From positions 1 through 25,388 of the forward strand of contig PAQB01000019.1 of the NCBI GenBank assembly GCA_002709185.1: DNA of 25,388 nucleotides. Direction: 5' to 3'. Positions within the stretch are counted from its first letter, which is position 1. Each line of letters begins with the position of its first letter. The translations under genes were made by a program, and so were the position numbers. The DNA comes from Flavobacteriaceae bacterium (GTDB lineage: Bacteria > Bacteroidota > Bacteroidia > Flavobacteriales > Flavobacteriaceae). Under the pieces are notes generated by a model. That model was not told the origin of the DNA. It searched no databases and was given only the letters and a program-made list of their open reading frames with translations. Positions 1-9,913 of this stretch are shown piece by piece.

Positions 1-1315
1 CAATGAAGACACCACAAAAAGATTGTTCCATTGGACGCATCTTCCAAGGTTCGTGAATATGTTCCACGGGTACATTTTGAAGCTCTGGAAGCCATTTTTT
101 TATAAAGCGACCCATAGGGTCTAATTCTATAGAGTTCTTGATTGGGTTGTAAAGCCGAATGGTGTTGATGCCAGTTGTACCGGCTTGCATTTGAAATTGA
201 GGGTAGTGAATTCCAGGGTCATAGTCTAAAAAAATCCGTGCTAAGTGATAGACCCCATCCCGCCAGTCTTGGTCTAAATTTAAAGTAAAAAAAGAAACTA
301 AAAGGGCCCGCATTCTAAAATTGATCCATCCCGTTTGATCCAAAGCTCGCATACAAGCATCGATTAAAGGATACCCTGTCGTAGCTGTTTTCCAAGCTTT
401 GATATATTCCTCATTGTATACGCGTTTCAAAAGTTCATATCCTGCATTAATACATCGGGTTTCATATTGACATTCCATCTCAAACTTTTGAGTAAAATGA
501 CAATGCCAGTGCAATCTTGTTAGCATGGCTGAAAAGGCACGTTTATGGTTTTGACTGTTGGGATGGGTATTTACATATTGGAATACTTGCCGTATGCTGA
601 GGTTACCCCAACTAATAAAAGGAGACATTCGGCTGCAACTGACTCGACTCTCTGTGGGTCTGGAAATATGACGTTGGTAGTTTTTTCCTCGGTCTTCAAG
701 GAAAGAATCAAGATATCGCCATGCATTTTTCTCACCAGCTGCTTGAAATAATTTAGGGTAGTTTTTGAGTTGTTTTTTGAGCTTCTCGGGAATTTTAAAA
801 GGATGTATGAGTTCTATGGTTTCTCTTTTTACAAATTGATTGTGAAACAAGGGTTGACTCATATATCCATTCCAAAGTTTAGCCCAGTTTTTTCTGTTTT
901 TAAGCCCTCTTATGACACCGTTTTGTTGAAATTCTTGCCATTCAATCCCTTTATGTTTTAAAAATTTAGACACCGATTTGTCACGCTGCCAGGATTTTTC
1001 AATCCCGCTTTCTTGATAACTGAATATATTATCAATTTTAAATTTTTTATTTAGAAACGAAAATACATCCATGGAATCTCCGTAGAATATAATTACAGAT
1101 TTATTGAATGGGGTTAAGCTTGTGTTCATGGCCTGAATTGATTGATAAATAAATTGTTGATGCCGCAGGCCTGCGTCTGGGTGTTTCAGCAACACACCGT
1201 CAAAAATATAAATAATGAGATATGGAGTATTTGCTTTTTCAGCAAAATACATAGGGGCATGATCTTGTGTCCTAAGATCGCGTTTCAACCAAACAATATT
1301 AATTTTTTGTGACAA
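1..1315 (-). CDS. Cryptochrome/photolyase family FAD-binding protein, C-terminus cut off by window edge
   Basis: The minus-strand frame is open from a TTG at 1315 to the window start, giving 438 residues with no frameshift. The N-terminus has the photolyase alpha/beta (antenna-chromophore) domain signature [11 protein letters not shown] at residues 9-19. The C-terminal part has FAD-domain signatures: [14 protein letters not shown] in the middle, [13 protein letters not shown], then [14 protein letters not shown], then [17 protein letters not shown] around 368-382, and IHEPWKM near the end. The family repairs UV photoproducts or senses blue light, using FAD in the cytoplasm. The length suggests only a few tens of residues are missing. 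No in-frame ATG fits the family N-terminus, so I chose the TTG giving (M)[14 protein letters not shown]; this start is inferred. The usual GGWQW segment of class I CPD photolyases aligns by eye to PQFQM here, so substrate type is uncertain. Family confidence is high, subclass low. Confidence 0.9.
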   Translation of the reverse strand, partial: MSQKINIVWLKRDLRTQDHAPMYFAEKANTPYLIIYIFDGVLLKHPDAGLRHQQFIYQSIQAMNTSLTPFNKSVIIFYGDSMDVFSFLNKKFKIDNIFSYQESGIEKSWQRDKSVSKFLKHKGIEWQEFQQNGVIRGLKNRKNWAKLWNGYMSQPLFHNQFVKRETIELIHPFKIPEKLKKQLKNYPKLFQAAGEKNAWRYLDSFLEDRGKNYQRHISRPTESRVSCSRMSPFISWGNLSIRQVFQYVNTHPNSQNHKRAFSAMLTRLHWHCHFTQKFEMECQYETRCINAGYELLKRVYNEEYIKAWKTATTGYPLIDACMRALDQTGWINFRMRALLVSFFTLNLDQDWRDGVYHLARIFLDYDPGIHYPQFQMQAGTTGINTIRLYNPIKNSIELDPMGRFIKKWLPELQNVPVEHIHEPWKMRPMEQSFCGVFI

Positions 1316-1386
1316 ATATTTAATTTTTGGTGTGTTAAAAATATTAAATACAGAGGGGTTACATTTTAATTTTATGATAGTTTTAT

Positions 1387-1417
1387 AAAAAAAGTAGCCC
1401 AAAAGACCACTTTTTTA
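1387..1417 (-). terminator. Possible weak terminator after the large secreted protein gene
   Basis: Between the stop at 1447 and the photolyase start at 1315, an 8-pair arm (AAAAAAGT with ACTTTTTT) encloses an imperfectly paired centre. On the minus strand it ends in a T-run. The stem is mostly A-T, so the call is weak. Confidence 0.3.
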
Positions 1418-1446
1418 AGAAATTAATTCGGATGTTAAATTTTTAA

Positions 1447-4400
1447 TTACAACTTTACGATGCGTTTAACTACAGACATATTTTCTGTACTTATTTTTAG
1501 GCTGTAAACCCCATTTTCATAGGGGCTCATATCAATCTGATTGACATTATTAACATTTATTATTCGCTGACCTAATAAAGTGTAAACTTCAATCTTGTAA
1601 GAGACGGCATTACCCGAAACAAACAGCACATTGTTGACTGGATTTGGATACACTTTAATGTTGTCAGTTACAATATCTGGAATGCTTGCAACAGTACTGT
1701 TGACGGCATTAGGACTTCCGTTTGCATTGATACAATCCCAGTTTTGTGGTTGTAAATTATCCAAATCAGGTATAATTAATTCTAATGTATTTCCCGTACC
1801 GTCTGCACATATAGGCCAATCTGAAGTATATTCGGGTTCACAATCAGCTAAAACACCCACTTGCTCTAGTGTCTCTCCCCAATCACCAGAGACAAGTAAT
1901 TCACCACTCCCATCGAGGATTTCCCAAGAAACCTCTTCTGAATATTGCCCATCAATCCACTCTAAAATAATAGAATCACCAATGGTAGCTTCAAATGTTG
2001 CGGACTCAAAATCACCATTACCAAAGGTGATTTCTGAGAGTACAATCTCTCCATCAACAATAACCGTGACCGCATTACCATTCCACCCATCTCCATATGA
2101 GTCATACATATTTAAAGTGTGATTACATGATGGAGTTATATCATCAATACTGTAGTGAACCTCATCCATGAGTTTACTTTCAGAGTTGAATAATCTAATG
2201 GCGTCAGAACGTCCTAATCCAAACCCAAGTTCGCCAATAAAAGGGATATCTGGATATACATTACTAAAATCACTAGCATCTTTTACGATCACTAAAAAGC
2301 CATTACCAGCTATTTGAGTATTGTCTGGAATGACAAAGGCATTATTAACATTATCATCTTTAATTACCCAGTTAGAAACATCCACAGATGAAGATTTTGG
2401 GTTATAAAGTTCAACCCAATCATCAGAGTTGAAATCATCACTAGACTTGTGATTAAATTCATTAATAATTATGGATTCAATCTCAACTCTTATACTTTGC
2501 TCATATTGACATATATTTTGACTGTCTGATACCACTATATTATAGAGCCCCGAAGGTAAATTTTCAAACACATTGCTATCAAAGAAATTTTGTCCACCAT
2601 CATTACTATACTGATAGGGCCCAGTTCCTGAAATTGGTGTTATTGTAATGCTACCCAAAGTTGATGTCACAGAGGGGACACCCGTAGCTTCAACATCTAC
2701 AGCTGTAAAAGTACAAGCTTGTATTGAAACTGATTCGCCATAAGTACAAAGCCCGCTTGCGCCTTGAATAACTACATCGTACATACCCGGGGACAAATTT
2801 TTGAAATTATTTTCATCAGAAAATGTTTGCCCACCATCAAGACTATACTGATATGGGCCTATACCTGAACTGATATATATTGATATACTGCCATCGTTTG
2901 CAGTAACTGTAGTTGCATTGTTTGTGACTATATCAGCAGTAATAATACATTGCTCTGTATCGAGACAAAATACTTCTTGAGCAAAATTATCAAACTCACC
3001 ATCATTTGAAACAATTATATTACCAGAGGAATCAAGAACTTGGAAGTTTCCTTCGCCATATCCACAACAAATCCCATCTCCATAAGAATCAAATACATCC
3101 AAAGTAAAGCAAGATTCATAATTTACACAAATATCTTCACTGTATGTGTCGGTTCCTGAGCTCAAAGATCCGGTATTTATTATTTCGCTTGTTTGATTAT
3201 CGTATAGTTTCCAAGAAGTTTCCTGTGGGTAATTGTCTGCATTTATTAGAAGGGTTATGATATCATAACTAGATTCTAAATTTGAACTTGATGCATCAGA
3301 ATTATTAGTTGAATTTTCATCAGATTCGTTATTTACACCAACGATATTAAGTGTGATTTCATTGAATTCTTGAGTATTTTGATCAACACTCAAAGCAACC
3401 ATTTCCTGACCTGTGTAGGGGATATTTACTGATTTATTTTCCGAACCGATTGCAGTACCATTTACAATTTTTTCAATTTCGACTTCAGTGAGTGTCGTAT
3501 CACCTTGATTAGTAATTATGGCGTTTATTTCAATGACATCATTACAAACAACATTTACTTCTTCAATTGAGATAGCTCCATCAAGCTCTAAAGTTTTACT
3601 TAGAATTAAACTTAATGAATTATTGTTTTCATATTCATCATCCTGATGAATGACATTAACAGTAATATTATAATCCCCAACATTTGAGAAATCTTGAGGT
3701 ATTGTAAATGAATAATCCAATGCTTCAAAAGGTTGTATTGTATCACTAATATTGAGTGTTTCAATTGACTGATCGTTTACTAAAAGCTCGAGGTCAAAAT
3801 CACTCATATCATATAAACCGTCATTAACAATTGAAACAGTTACAATTTCATCAGTTCCCAAATCTGCAGATGAAATGGGCTCAACAATGGCTTCAACGCC
3901 GAGATCATAATCCCCATTGATGTCAGCCCAAAATGAAACCCATGGTCTGGCTTGTTTTATTGCCAATTGGTCCTCTGCTGTTACCTTGTATTCAATGTCC
4001 ATGCCAAAGCCTTCTGCTCCGACAACGTCATATAGGCTTGCGAACTCATCATGAATAACAGTCAAAAAATTTCTCATTTGGTCAAGATACACCTGGTCCA
4101 TTACAAGCTCTCCTGGATTTACTAAATTTGATAGTCTTAAAACCAAATATCCTCCGCCTTGACTGGCGTCTCTGTAAAGAAGGATTTCTTCCGGCACCGA
4201 ATTTGGATCAGGATTTGTAATCAATGACTCTCCAACCTGAGTATTTAAATAAAATGTGTCTTCAGTTTCATATATTGGATCAATACTTATTCCTACACCA
4301 TTAGACTGTTCACCTTGAAAATTTGGGTGACACAACAGTCCCATAGCCGCTCCGAAATGATTAATTCTGTAAAAATCTCTTTCTTCATAAGCTCTAAAAT

Positions 4401-6153
4401 TCCACATACTTGCATAAACTTGTTTTACAGATTTTGAAATATGTCCTTCATCTGGGTATTGGGTCTTTGAGGTATACAATCCAGCGCCGCTAAACCCAGG
4501 TAAATCTTCATTATTGGTGCTGGACCTAACGCGAACTGCTGTGCCCTCTGGGAAGTTGTCATGCATGGCTTGTAACTCGTCCAGCATCCATTGCGGCATG
4601 GGGGCGTTTTTTATAGACTGCCTAAAGTCATTAAGGCGCTCATTTCGGAAATTAATATCATTTTGAAACGCTGGGTTGTCCATAATTACCTGAGCTTCTT
4701 CATAAAAATTGTTATACTGCATGAATTCATCATAAAAGTAAAATGGAATTCCAAAACCATTTGGGATGGTTCCTTCCGGAAATCCAAAACTTCTCATTGT
4801 TGCAAGATTTGAACATTTTGCTCCAAATGATGAGGACATCTCAAAAGTTATTTCATCTAATGGTTTAATTTCTGTAATGCTTAAATCCCTTATTGGATAT
4901 TGAGTTTCTGTCGGTCTTAAATCTTCATACCAATCATTGACCTCGGCCAGCGTCGCTTCTCTAATTTCGTATTGGTCGCTTTCTACTTTGTAATAGATAT
5001 ATCCATTTAAAAGGCTGGCGATTGCATCATTTGATAATGGATTGGCAATATAGGCGTTTGGAACATTGTCTTGTATGGCTCTTAGATTAACGTGTGATAA
5101 TGGCGTTTGAACAACTGAGGTGATGATGCCTCCAACTCTTGGTAAAGAGTTAGGCAGCACATCATAAAGTACAATGTCTCTACTTCCAGGAGTTTCATTT
5201 AAGTCTTGCATATGTTTAAAAAAGCCATAGCCTTCGGCTAAGTGTAGCGGTATATAATTTACTTCAGCAAAAACATCGGTTTCTAGGACAACTTCAATTC
5301 TCGATCCCTCGAATTCATCTGCATAATTATTCAAATGATCATCTTCATCATTTTGTCCTATAAAGTGGTTCATATTATTTTGAAGAAATGGCATATTCGC
5401 TACTAAAAATTCGTAAGCTCTTTGTGTTTTTTCAAAATCATATGCGTTGCCAAAAGAAAAATTAAATGAATAAGTCCCAATCACTCCACTTGGCAAGATT
5501 TCATTAGGATTAAAAACAATTTCCCCAGAACCGTCATCCCCAGAAACTGTTGCATCAATACCATTCCAAAAACTTGCGTGAATGGTATACGTATTGCTAT
5601 TTATAAAATATACTTTTGGTTCGTCAGTATCCAAGTCTAATATCCCAAATTTTACATATAATTGGTCGTCAAGAAATGGTGCCCATCCAACATTATTTAT
5701 GGTAGCCAGCTGATTAAATGTTTCGGTATCAGGTATTGAAGTGGCTCCATCTTCAATATCAATTGCATAAGCTTTGTTAAATGGAGCATCTGTTGGCATG
5801 TTGTTAAACTCTGTAATGTCATCAATTCCATCTTGGTCATAATCATCAGGGTTGTCAATATCGTGCGCTGTAATGGTGTATTTATCTAATGTATAAGCAC
5901 TAGAAGATTCAGAAATTATCATTGTTCCGTCTACACCAATTGTTAAAGATGTAGCCCAATTAAAGTCATCGCCGTGTTGTGCGTGAAGAATATAATATTT
6001 TCCTTCTTGGCCTTGAATTGTAAGTTGAACTTGACCAAAAATATTGACAGCGTAGTTGTCGATTTGAACAGGCTGAGCAAAACAAAAACCATTGGCAGAA
6101 AAAAAGCAAAGGAGTAAATAGAAAAATCTTTTACTCATAAAAAAAGTTAGCAT
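1447..6153 (-). CDS. Large secreted multidomain protein: swivel-His segment, PPDK-type ATP-grasp domain, CARDB/SprB/LTD modules and T9SS sorting domain
   Basis: This 1568-residue protein is predicted to be exported by Sec and then by T9SS. The signal peptide is MSKRFFYLLLCFFSANGFCFA; M6 (6138) fits it better than M1. Modules in order: a DQDGIDD calcium-type motif (~106-112); a swivel-like segment with TPLSHVNLR around His354; a PPDK/PEP-synthase N-terminal ATP-grasp domain (~440-738); two CARDB-like domains (~745-955); a YGDG module (~960-1064); two SprB-like repeats (~1068-1225); a lamin-tail domain (~1227-1335); a second SYGDGWNG module (~1349-1440); and a type A sorting domain with KVYPNP at 1500-1505. 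In the ATP-grasp domain I see FGAK (K446), VRSS (R543), GVGISIDP, and E721 with QARP (Q734, R736), so known nucleotide and metal ligands of the family appear kept. His-before-ATP-grasp order matches glucan water dikinases rather than PEP synthase. Substrate is unknown; an extracellular dikinase role is inference. Confidence 0.85.
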   Translation of the reverse strand: MLTFFMSKRFFYLLLCFFSANGFCFAQPVQIDNYAVNIFGQVQLTIQGQEGKYYILHAQHGDDFNWATSLTIGVDGTMIISESSSAYTLDKYTITAHDIDNPDDYDQDGIDDITEFNNMPTDAPFNKAYAIDIEDGATSIPDTETFNQLATINNVGWAPFLDDQLYVKFGILDLDTDEPKVYFINSNTYTIHASFWNGIDATVSGDDGSGEIVFNPNEILPSGVIGTYSFNFSFGNAYDFEKTQRAYEFLVANMPFLQNNMNHFIGQNDEDDHLNNYADEFEGSRIEVVLETDVFAEVNYIPLHLAEGYGFFKHMQDLNETPGSRDIVLYDVLPNSLPRVGGIITSVVQTPLSHVNLRAIQDNVPNAYIANPLSNDAIASLLNGYIYYKVESDQYEIREATLAEVNDWYEDLRPTETQYPIRDLSITEIKPLDEITFEMSSSFGAKCSNLATMRSFGFPEGTIPNGFGIPFYFYDEFMQYNNFYEEAQVIMDNPAFQNDINFRNERLNDFRQSIKNAPMPQWMLDELQAMHDNFPEGTAVRVRSSTNNEDLPGFSGAGLYTSKTQYPDEGHISKSVKQVYASMWNFRAYEERDFYRINHFGAAMGLLCHPNFQGEQSNGVGISIDPIYETEDTFYLNTQVGESLITNPDPNSVPEEILLYRDASQGGGYLVLRLSNLVNPGELVMDQVYLDQMRNFLTVIHDEFASLYDVVGAEGFGMDIEYKVTAEDQLAIKQARPWVSFWADINGDYDLGVEAIVEPISSADLGTDEIVTVSIVNDGLYDMSDFDLELLVNDQSIETLNISDTIQPFEALDYSFTIPQDFSNVGDYNITVNVIHQDDEYENNNSLSLILSKTLELDGAISIEEVNVVCNDVIEINAIITNQGDTTLTEVEIEKIVNGTAIGSENKSVNIPYTGQEMVALSVDQNTQEFNEITLNIVGVNNESDENSTNNSDASSSNLESSYDIITLLINADNYPQETSWKLYDNQTSEIINTGSLSSGTDTYSEDICVNYESCFTLDVFDSYGDGICCGYGEGNFQVLDSSGNIIVSNDGEFDNFAQEVFCLDTEQCIITADIVTNNATTVTANDGSISIYISSGIGPYQYSLDGGQTFSDENNFKNLSPGMYDVVIQGASGLCTYGESVSIQACTFTAVDVEATGVPSVTSTLGSITITPISGTGPYQYSNDGGQNFFDSNVFENLPSGLYNIVVSDSQNICQYEQSIRVEIESIIINEFNHKSSDDFNSDDWVELYNPKSSSVDVSNWVIKDDNVNNAFVIPDNTQIAGNGFLVIVKDASDFSNVYPDIPFIGELGFGLGRSDAIRLFNSESKLMDEVHYSIDDITPSCNHTLNMYDSYGDGWNGNAVTVIVDGEIVLSEITFGNGDFESATFEATIGDSIILEWIDGQYSEEVSWEILDGSGELLVSGDWGETLEQVGVLADCEPEYTSDWPICADGTGNTLELIIPDLDNLQPQNWDCINANGSPNAVNSTVASIPDIVTDNIKVYPNPVNNVLFVSGNAVSYKIEVYTLLGQRIINVNNVNQIDMSPYENGVYSLKISTENMSVVKRIVKL

Positions 6154-6231
6154 GGGTTAATTAAAGCTAATATACAAATGATTATGCACCTGTGGATAAA
6201 AATTAACAGGATTTAATCTCCATAGTTCTGT

Positions 6232-6305
6232 GCAGTGAAATTAAGATTACACTGCTAATGTACAGTGTGGTTTTTTGATGATTAGCTGAAAAATTAAATT
6301 CAGTG
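6232..6305 (-). promoter_or_regulatory. Leader with alternative CAGTG/CACTG hairpins upstream of the large secreted protein gene
   Basis: The 169-base gap between the phosphatase and the large protein gene holds, on the plus strand, GCAGTG (6232-6237), CACTGC (6250-6255), CAGTG (6263-6267) and CAGTG (6301-6305). The CACTG copy can pair with any of the CAGTG copies, so the possible hairpins exclude one another. Function is unknown and chance is possible at this length. Confidence 0.25.
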
Positions 6306-6322
6306 CATATTTTTTTACTGTT

Positions 6323-6847
6323 TTAAGGACACTTAAAATCGGAATGCATTAATACCATCTCACCCTTGTTTTTTTTAAATTTCACCTTGTAGATGCGATT
6401 ATAGATGTCCGAGTCAAAAGCACCAAGCGTTTGATTGACCAGAAGGCCTGCCAAGACAGCTGTTGTGTTGCTGTGTCCAACAACCAATGTGTTTTGCTTA
6501 GATTCAATTAATACTTTAGAAAAATCACTCAGTTCTTGTGCATTGTATTGTCTTACTTCAAGTTCTTTTGACTGGGCTGTAGGTAAAGCTGTATTTTTTG
6601 TTCTGGTGTAGTTCGTACTGTAAATGATATCAAGGTCAATATTTTTAAGGAAAACGCTTAGATGTTTTGATCTTTTTTCGCCACATTCCGATAGCGGAGG
6701 GTCTGATTGATTTTCGAAGGTCAAATCTTTTTCGGAATGCCTCACCAAATAAATTGTAAATATTTCATCACTTTTTTGGGCACTAATGTCATTGTTGGCA
6801 GAACAGCCAAAGATTAAAAAAGCAAAAATAATTATTAACTTTTTCAT
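6323..6847 (-). CDS. Histidine phosphatase family (phosphoglycerate mutase/SixA-like) lipoprotein
   Basis: This 174-residue protein starts with a lipoprotein signal (MKKLIIIFAFLIFGC, lipid-attachment Cys15), so it should be anchored in the cell envelope. The histidine-phosphatase fold is shown by LVRHSEK (catalytic Arg36-His37), the STNYTRTKNTA segment with Arg82, and VVGHSN with the second catalytic His125. Members hydrolyse phosphate monoesters or protein phosphohistidine through a phospho-His intermediate; the substrate here cannot be read from sequence. The protein is at the short end of the family, closer to SixA than to full phosphoglycerate mutases. It lies in the same direction between the M1 peptidase (80 bases upstream) and the large secreted protein (169 bases downstream), so co-transcription is possible but not shown. 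Confidence 0.88.
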   Translation of the reverse strand: MKKLIIIFAFLIFGCSANNDISAQKSDEIFTIYLVRHSEKDLTFENQSDPPLSECGEKRSKHLSVFLKNIDLDIIYSTNYTRTKNTALPTAQSKELEVRQYNAQELSDFSKVLIESKQNTLVVGHSNTTAVLAGLLVNQTLGAFDSDIYNRIYKVKFKKNKGEMVLMHSDFKCP

Positions 6848-6927
6848 TTTTTTAATAGTTAAATGGGCTTTAATCTTAATAAAAGTTAAAAAACTAAGCC
6901 GATTGTTTTAAAGTTTGAATAGGTTAT

Positions 6928-9189
6928 TTAGTTTTTACTGAATTCAAAAACCTGTCCACCAATACTCATTTCAAACCCCGATTTTTCAGGATTAAATTGG
7001 ATCTCTAAATCTGCTTCTTCAAAAAGAAATTTGCCGTCTCCGTCATTGGTGAGAGGAATCTTTGGTTGCCCTTCTGCGATCGCTACAAGTTCTCCATTTT
7101 CTTCGGCAATTTTAACGCTCATTGGAAATGCAGCTGAACTGAATTCTCCTAAATAAATGCTTAAATCTTCTTTGTTTTCCGCCGCTAATTCGGGGGACCA
7201 GCGGTTGTTTGCTGAGTTCACATCTGGGAGCACATAATCGGGGTCAATCACTACCTTTTTAAAAGGTTCTTTGGAGTCATATTTAAAGGACCACTTTTTA
7301 TTGCGTTTCCATATTTCTACTGGAAGTGTATGTCTTGATTTTGTACCATTTTTAGTTGTAAATTCCAAAGTGACGGGCATCGGCATTTTTTCAAGATTTT
7401 CAATCGTTACAATGGCGCCCTTGGCAGGGTCACCATCAACATATTTAATCTTTTTGATTCCTTGGTCTAACCTCCAATTATGAATGAACCATCCACGCCA
7501 AAACCAACTCAATTCTTCACCACTTACATTCTCCATTGTTCGGAAAAAATCATTGGGTGTCGGGTGTTTGTAAGACCAGCGATTGATGTATTCAGTAAAA
7601 GCTTCATCAAAGCGTTCTTTACCCAAAACATGCTCTCTTAACATAGTCAAACCAGCGCTTGGCTTGTAATAGGCTAAAATACCCAAGTTCCTTTCTTTTA
7701 AATTGTCTGGCGGGGTGGCTACAGGTTCCATTTTATCATTGACAAGAAAGCTTGAAAAGCGGTGCATATTGCGTTGTCGCTCTTTGTATTCGCCCCCATT
7801 AAAAGCATCTGTGCTTAATGAGTTTATAAAGGTGTTAAAGCCTTCATCCATCCAAGCGTGCAGTCGTTCATTAGATCCCACAATCATTGGAAACCATATA
7901 TGGCCAAACTCATGATCTGTAACCCCCCACAAGGATTCATTTTTACTCTTCCAGCTGCAAAATACAATACCAGGATATTCCATTCCCCCTTGATTTCCAG
8001 CTACATTAATGGCTGCAGGATAGGGGTATTCCGACCATTTTTCAGAGTAGTGTTCAATGGATGCTTTAGTATATTCGGTAGATCGTGCCCAAGCATCTCT
8101 TGAATCACTTTCGACTGGATAGACCGACATGGCCATTGCTTTTTTACCACTGGGCAGGTTGATGCGCGCCGCATCAAAAATAAAGGCTGAAGATGAGGAC
8201 CACGCGACATCTCTTGCGTTTTCAATTCTAAACTTCCATGTCAGGCGCTCTTTGGCTTGTGGACGAGAGTTTTTACTGTTAACCTCGTTTGCTCCGCGTA
8301 TGATTACCGTTTCGTCACTTTTGGCGGCTTGTTTTAGCTTATCAAGCTGTTTGGTTGTGTATACTTCCTCAGGATTCAACAATCCACCTGAACAAACCAC
8401 CAAATGATCTTTGGGGACGTTGATATGGATGTCAAATGTTCCATATTCTAAATAAAACTCTCCAGCACCAAGATAGGGTAAGGTATTCCATCCTAAAATA
8501 TCGTCATAAACGCACATCCTAGGATACCACTGTGCCATATTAAAAATACGCCCATTTTTTGTTTCCAATACCCCCATTCGGTCCGACCCGTAGTCAGGTG
8601 AAGTGAAAGAAAAATCAATATTAATTTTTATTTCACCTCCATCAGCCGCTAAAGGCTTTGAAAGCTTGATTTTCATGCGGGTGTCTGTGATCTCATAATT
8701 GGCATTCGTTGTGAGGTCTTTAGCTTTGGACTTTTTCTTAGACTTTTTGCCAGATGGGGTGTGAGACAAACGCACCTTACTAATATCATAGCCTCCGTCA
8801 AAGTCCTGACCTTTGGCACCATTTCGACTCCCGTTAAGAGGAATGATTGCATTCCCTCTGGAGTCTTTTTTGAACAAGTTTTGGTCCAATTGTAACCAAA
8901 GAAAATTTAGTTCGTCTGGGCTGTTATTCACATAGGTGATGGTTTCAGTTCCAGTAATTTTTTTACTTTGATCGTCAAGGCTAACTTGAATAAAATAGTC
9001 AGCACTGTTTTGCCAATAGGCATGGCCAGGCTTTCCACTTGCAGACCTTGTTTGAGTTCCATTATTGGTATAGAATCCGTGCCCAAAAGCAGCATTGTAA
9101 TCGTAAACAGATTTTTCTGAAGTTTGAGCCCCGCTAAAAATACACGCTACCATTAGGATGTAAGTCAGTCGATGAAGTGATTTAGTCAT
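6928..9189 (-). CDS. M1 family zinc metallopeptidase (aminopeptidase N-like), exported
   Basis: This 753-residue protein has a signal peptide ([20 protein letters not shown], with Cys16 near the end, so a lipoprotein is possible but the lipobox is poor). The M1 active site is complete: exopeptidase motif GGMEYP at 401-406, zinc motif HEFGH at 426-430, third zinc ligand Glu449 in DEGFN, and a candidate transition-state tyrosine in LAYYKP around 507-508. An N-terminal beta-rich domain (~60-340) precedes the catalytic domain (~360-570). The C-terminus is beta-rich with no sorting domain. Such proteins trim N-terminal residues from peptides in the periplasm. A lysine-rich insert ([11 protein letters not shown], ~147-157) in the N-terminal domain is unusual. 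The gene lies 68 bases downstream of the DUF456 gene on the same strand. Confidence 0.93.
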   Translation of the reverse strand: MTKSLHRLTYILMVACIFSGAQTSEKSVYDYNAAFGHGFYTNNGTQTRSASGKPGHAYWQNSADYFIQVSLDDQSKKITGTETITYVNNSPDELNFLWLQLDQNLFKKDSRGNAIIPLNGSRNGAKGQDFDGGYDISKVRLSHTPSGKKSKKKSKAKDLTTNANYEITDTRMKIKLSKPLAADGGEIKINIDFSFTSPDYGSDRMGVLETKNGRIFNMAQWYPRMCVYDDILGWNTLPYLGAGEFYLEYGTFDIHINVPKDHLVVCSGGLLNPEEVYTTKQLDKLKQAAKSDETVIIRGANEVNSKNSRPQAKERLTWKFRIENARDVAWSSSSAFIFDAARINLPSGKKAMAMSVYPVESDSRDAWARSTEYTKASIEHYSEKWSEYPYPAAINVAGNQGGMEYPGIVFCSWKSKNESLWGVTDHEFGHIWFPMIVGSNERLHAWMDEGFNTFINSLSTDAFNGGEYKERQRNMHRFSSFLVNDKMEPVATPPDNLKERNLGILAYYKPSAGLTMLREHVLGKERFDEAFTEYINRWSYKHPTPNDFFRTMENVSGEELSWFWRGWFIHNWRLDQGIKKIKYVDGDPAKGAIVTIENLEKMPMPVTLEFTTKNGTKSRHTLPVEIWKRNKKWSFKYDSKEPFKKVVIDPDYVLPDVNSANNRWSPELAAENKEDLSIYLGEFSSAAFPMSVKIAEENGELVAIAEGQPKIPLTNDGDGKFLFEEADLEIQFNPEKSGFEMSIGGQVFEFSKN

Positions 9190-9257
9190 AGATGGAGTTT
9201 GAATTAATATTGAATGTGAATTTAGTTTTTTTATATGATATAAACGCTATTAGAATG

Positions 9258-9743
9258 TTACAACTGATTCCAAAGTATTGAAATGAATATGCCAAGATAC
9301 ACAATAGCCACAATAAATTTGATAAATGCCGAAGTTAAAAAGCCTAAAAATGAGCCAAAGGCCGCCTTAATGGCTGTTTTAGAGTCACTTTTATTGAGTA
9401 GTTCCCCAACAAAAGCCCCCAAAAAAGGGCCTATGAGAATTCCGCCGGGTATAGGTGCGATAAGCCCAATGATTAAACCAACTGTGGTTCCTATCATTCC
9501 ATATTTTGATCCGCCAAATTTTTTGGTTCCAATAGCCGGTATGAAATAATCTAAAATCCAAATGATGATGGCAACAATTAATGTGATAATTAAAAGTTTT
9601 TTACTGACTTCTACCAAATTAGAGAAAAAAAGTAATAAAAAGCCAAACCAGCTGGTGATTGGACCTGGTAAAACTGGCAAAAAACTACCTGCGATTCCTA
9701 AGATCATTAGCCCTGATGCCATTATAATTAAAAAAATATCCAT
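9258..9743 (-). CDS. DUF456 family small membrane protein
   Basis: This 161-residue, strongly hydrophobic protein has about four to five membrane segments (~3-22, 30-45, 47-68, 83-112, 131-157). Between the first two is the PVLPGP motif typical of DUF456. The middle has the glycine-rich GGSKYGMIG and PIPGGILIGPFLGAFVGEL stretches seen in this family. Family length is usually about 160, so the gene is complete. Function of the family is not established. It is the first gene of the minus-strand run and is divergent from mfd, with 170 bases between the two starts. Confidence 0.85.
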   Translation of the reverse strand: MDIFLIIMASGLMILGIAGSFLPVLPGPITSWFGFLLLFFSNLVEVSKKLLIITLIVAIIIWILDYFIPAIGTKKFGGSKYGMIGTTVGLIIGLIAPIPGGILIGPFLGAFVGELLNKSDSKTAIKAAFGSFLGFLTSAFIKFIVAIVYLGIFISILWNQL

Positions 9744-9889
9744 AATTCTTATTTTTATTTGTATGAATTATTCACCCGTACAATAAATATTTAATTTGGG
9801 CACAACACAAAACTACATCTTTTTTAAAATAATGATCGTTGTCCAGAGAATTTAATTTATAATATAGACCAGTCATGTAGGTATTGTTA

Positions 9890-9897
9890 TATATTTG
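9890..9897 (+). promoter_or_regulatory. TAnnTTTG-type -7 element of mfd
   Basis: TATATTTG matches the Bacteroidota -7 consensus TAnnTTTG and lies 17 bases before the preferred TTG start at 9914. I do not see a clear -33 TTG at the normal spacing. The element overlaps the more upstream TTG at 9884, which argues against using that start. Confidence 0.45.
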
Positions 9898-9913
9898 CAA
9901 AAATTTATTTGCG

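Noticed and set aside
545..961. Two short plus-strand open frames (545-751, 770-961)
   Set aside because: They lie antisense within the continuous photolyase frame and show no family features.
1631..2122. 163-codon plus-strand frame
   Set aside because: It is antisense to the lamin-tail/YGDG part of the large secreted protein, whose translation is clearly real.
9884..9913. Upstream TTG start of mfd
   Set aside because: It would overlap the -7 element TATATTTG and adds ten residues with no family similarity.
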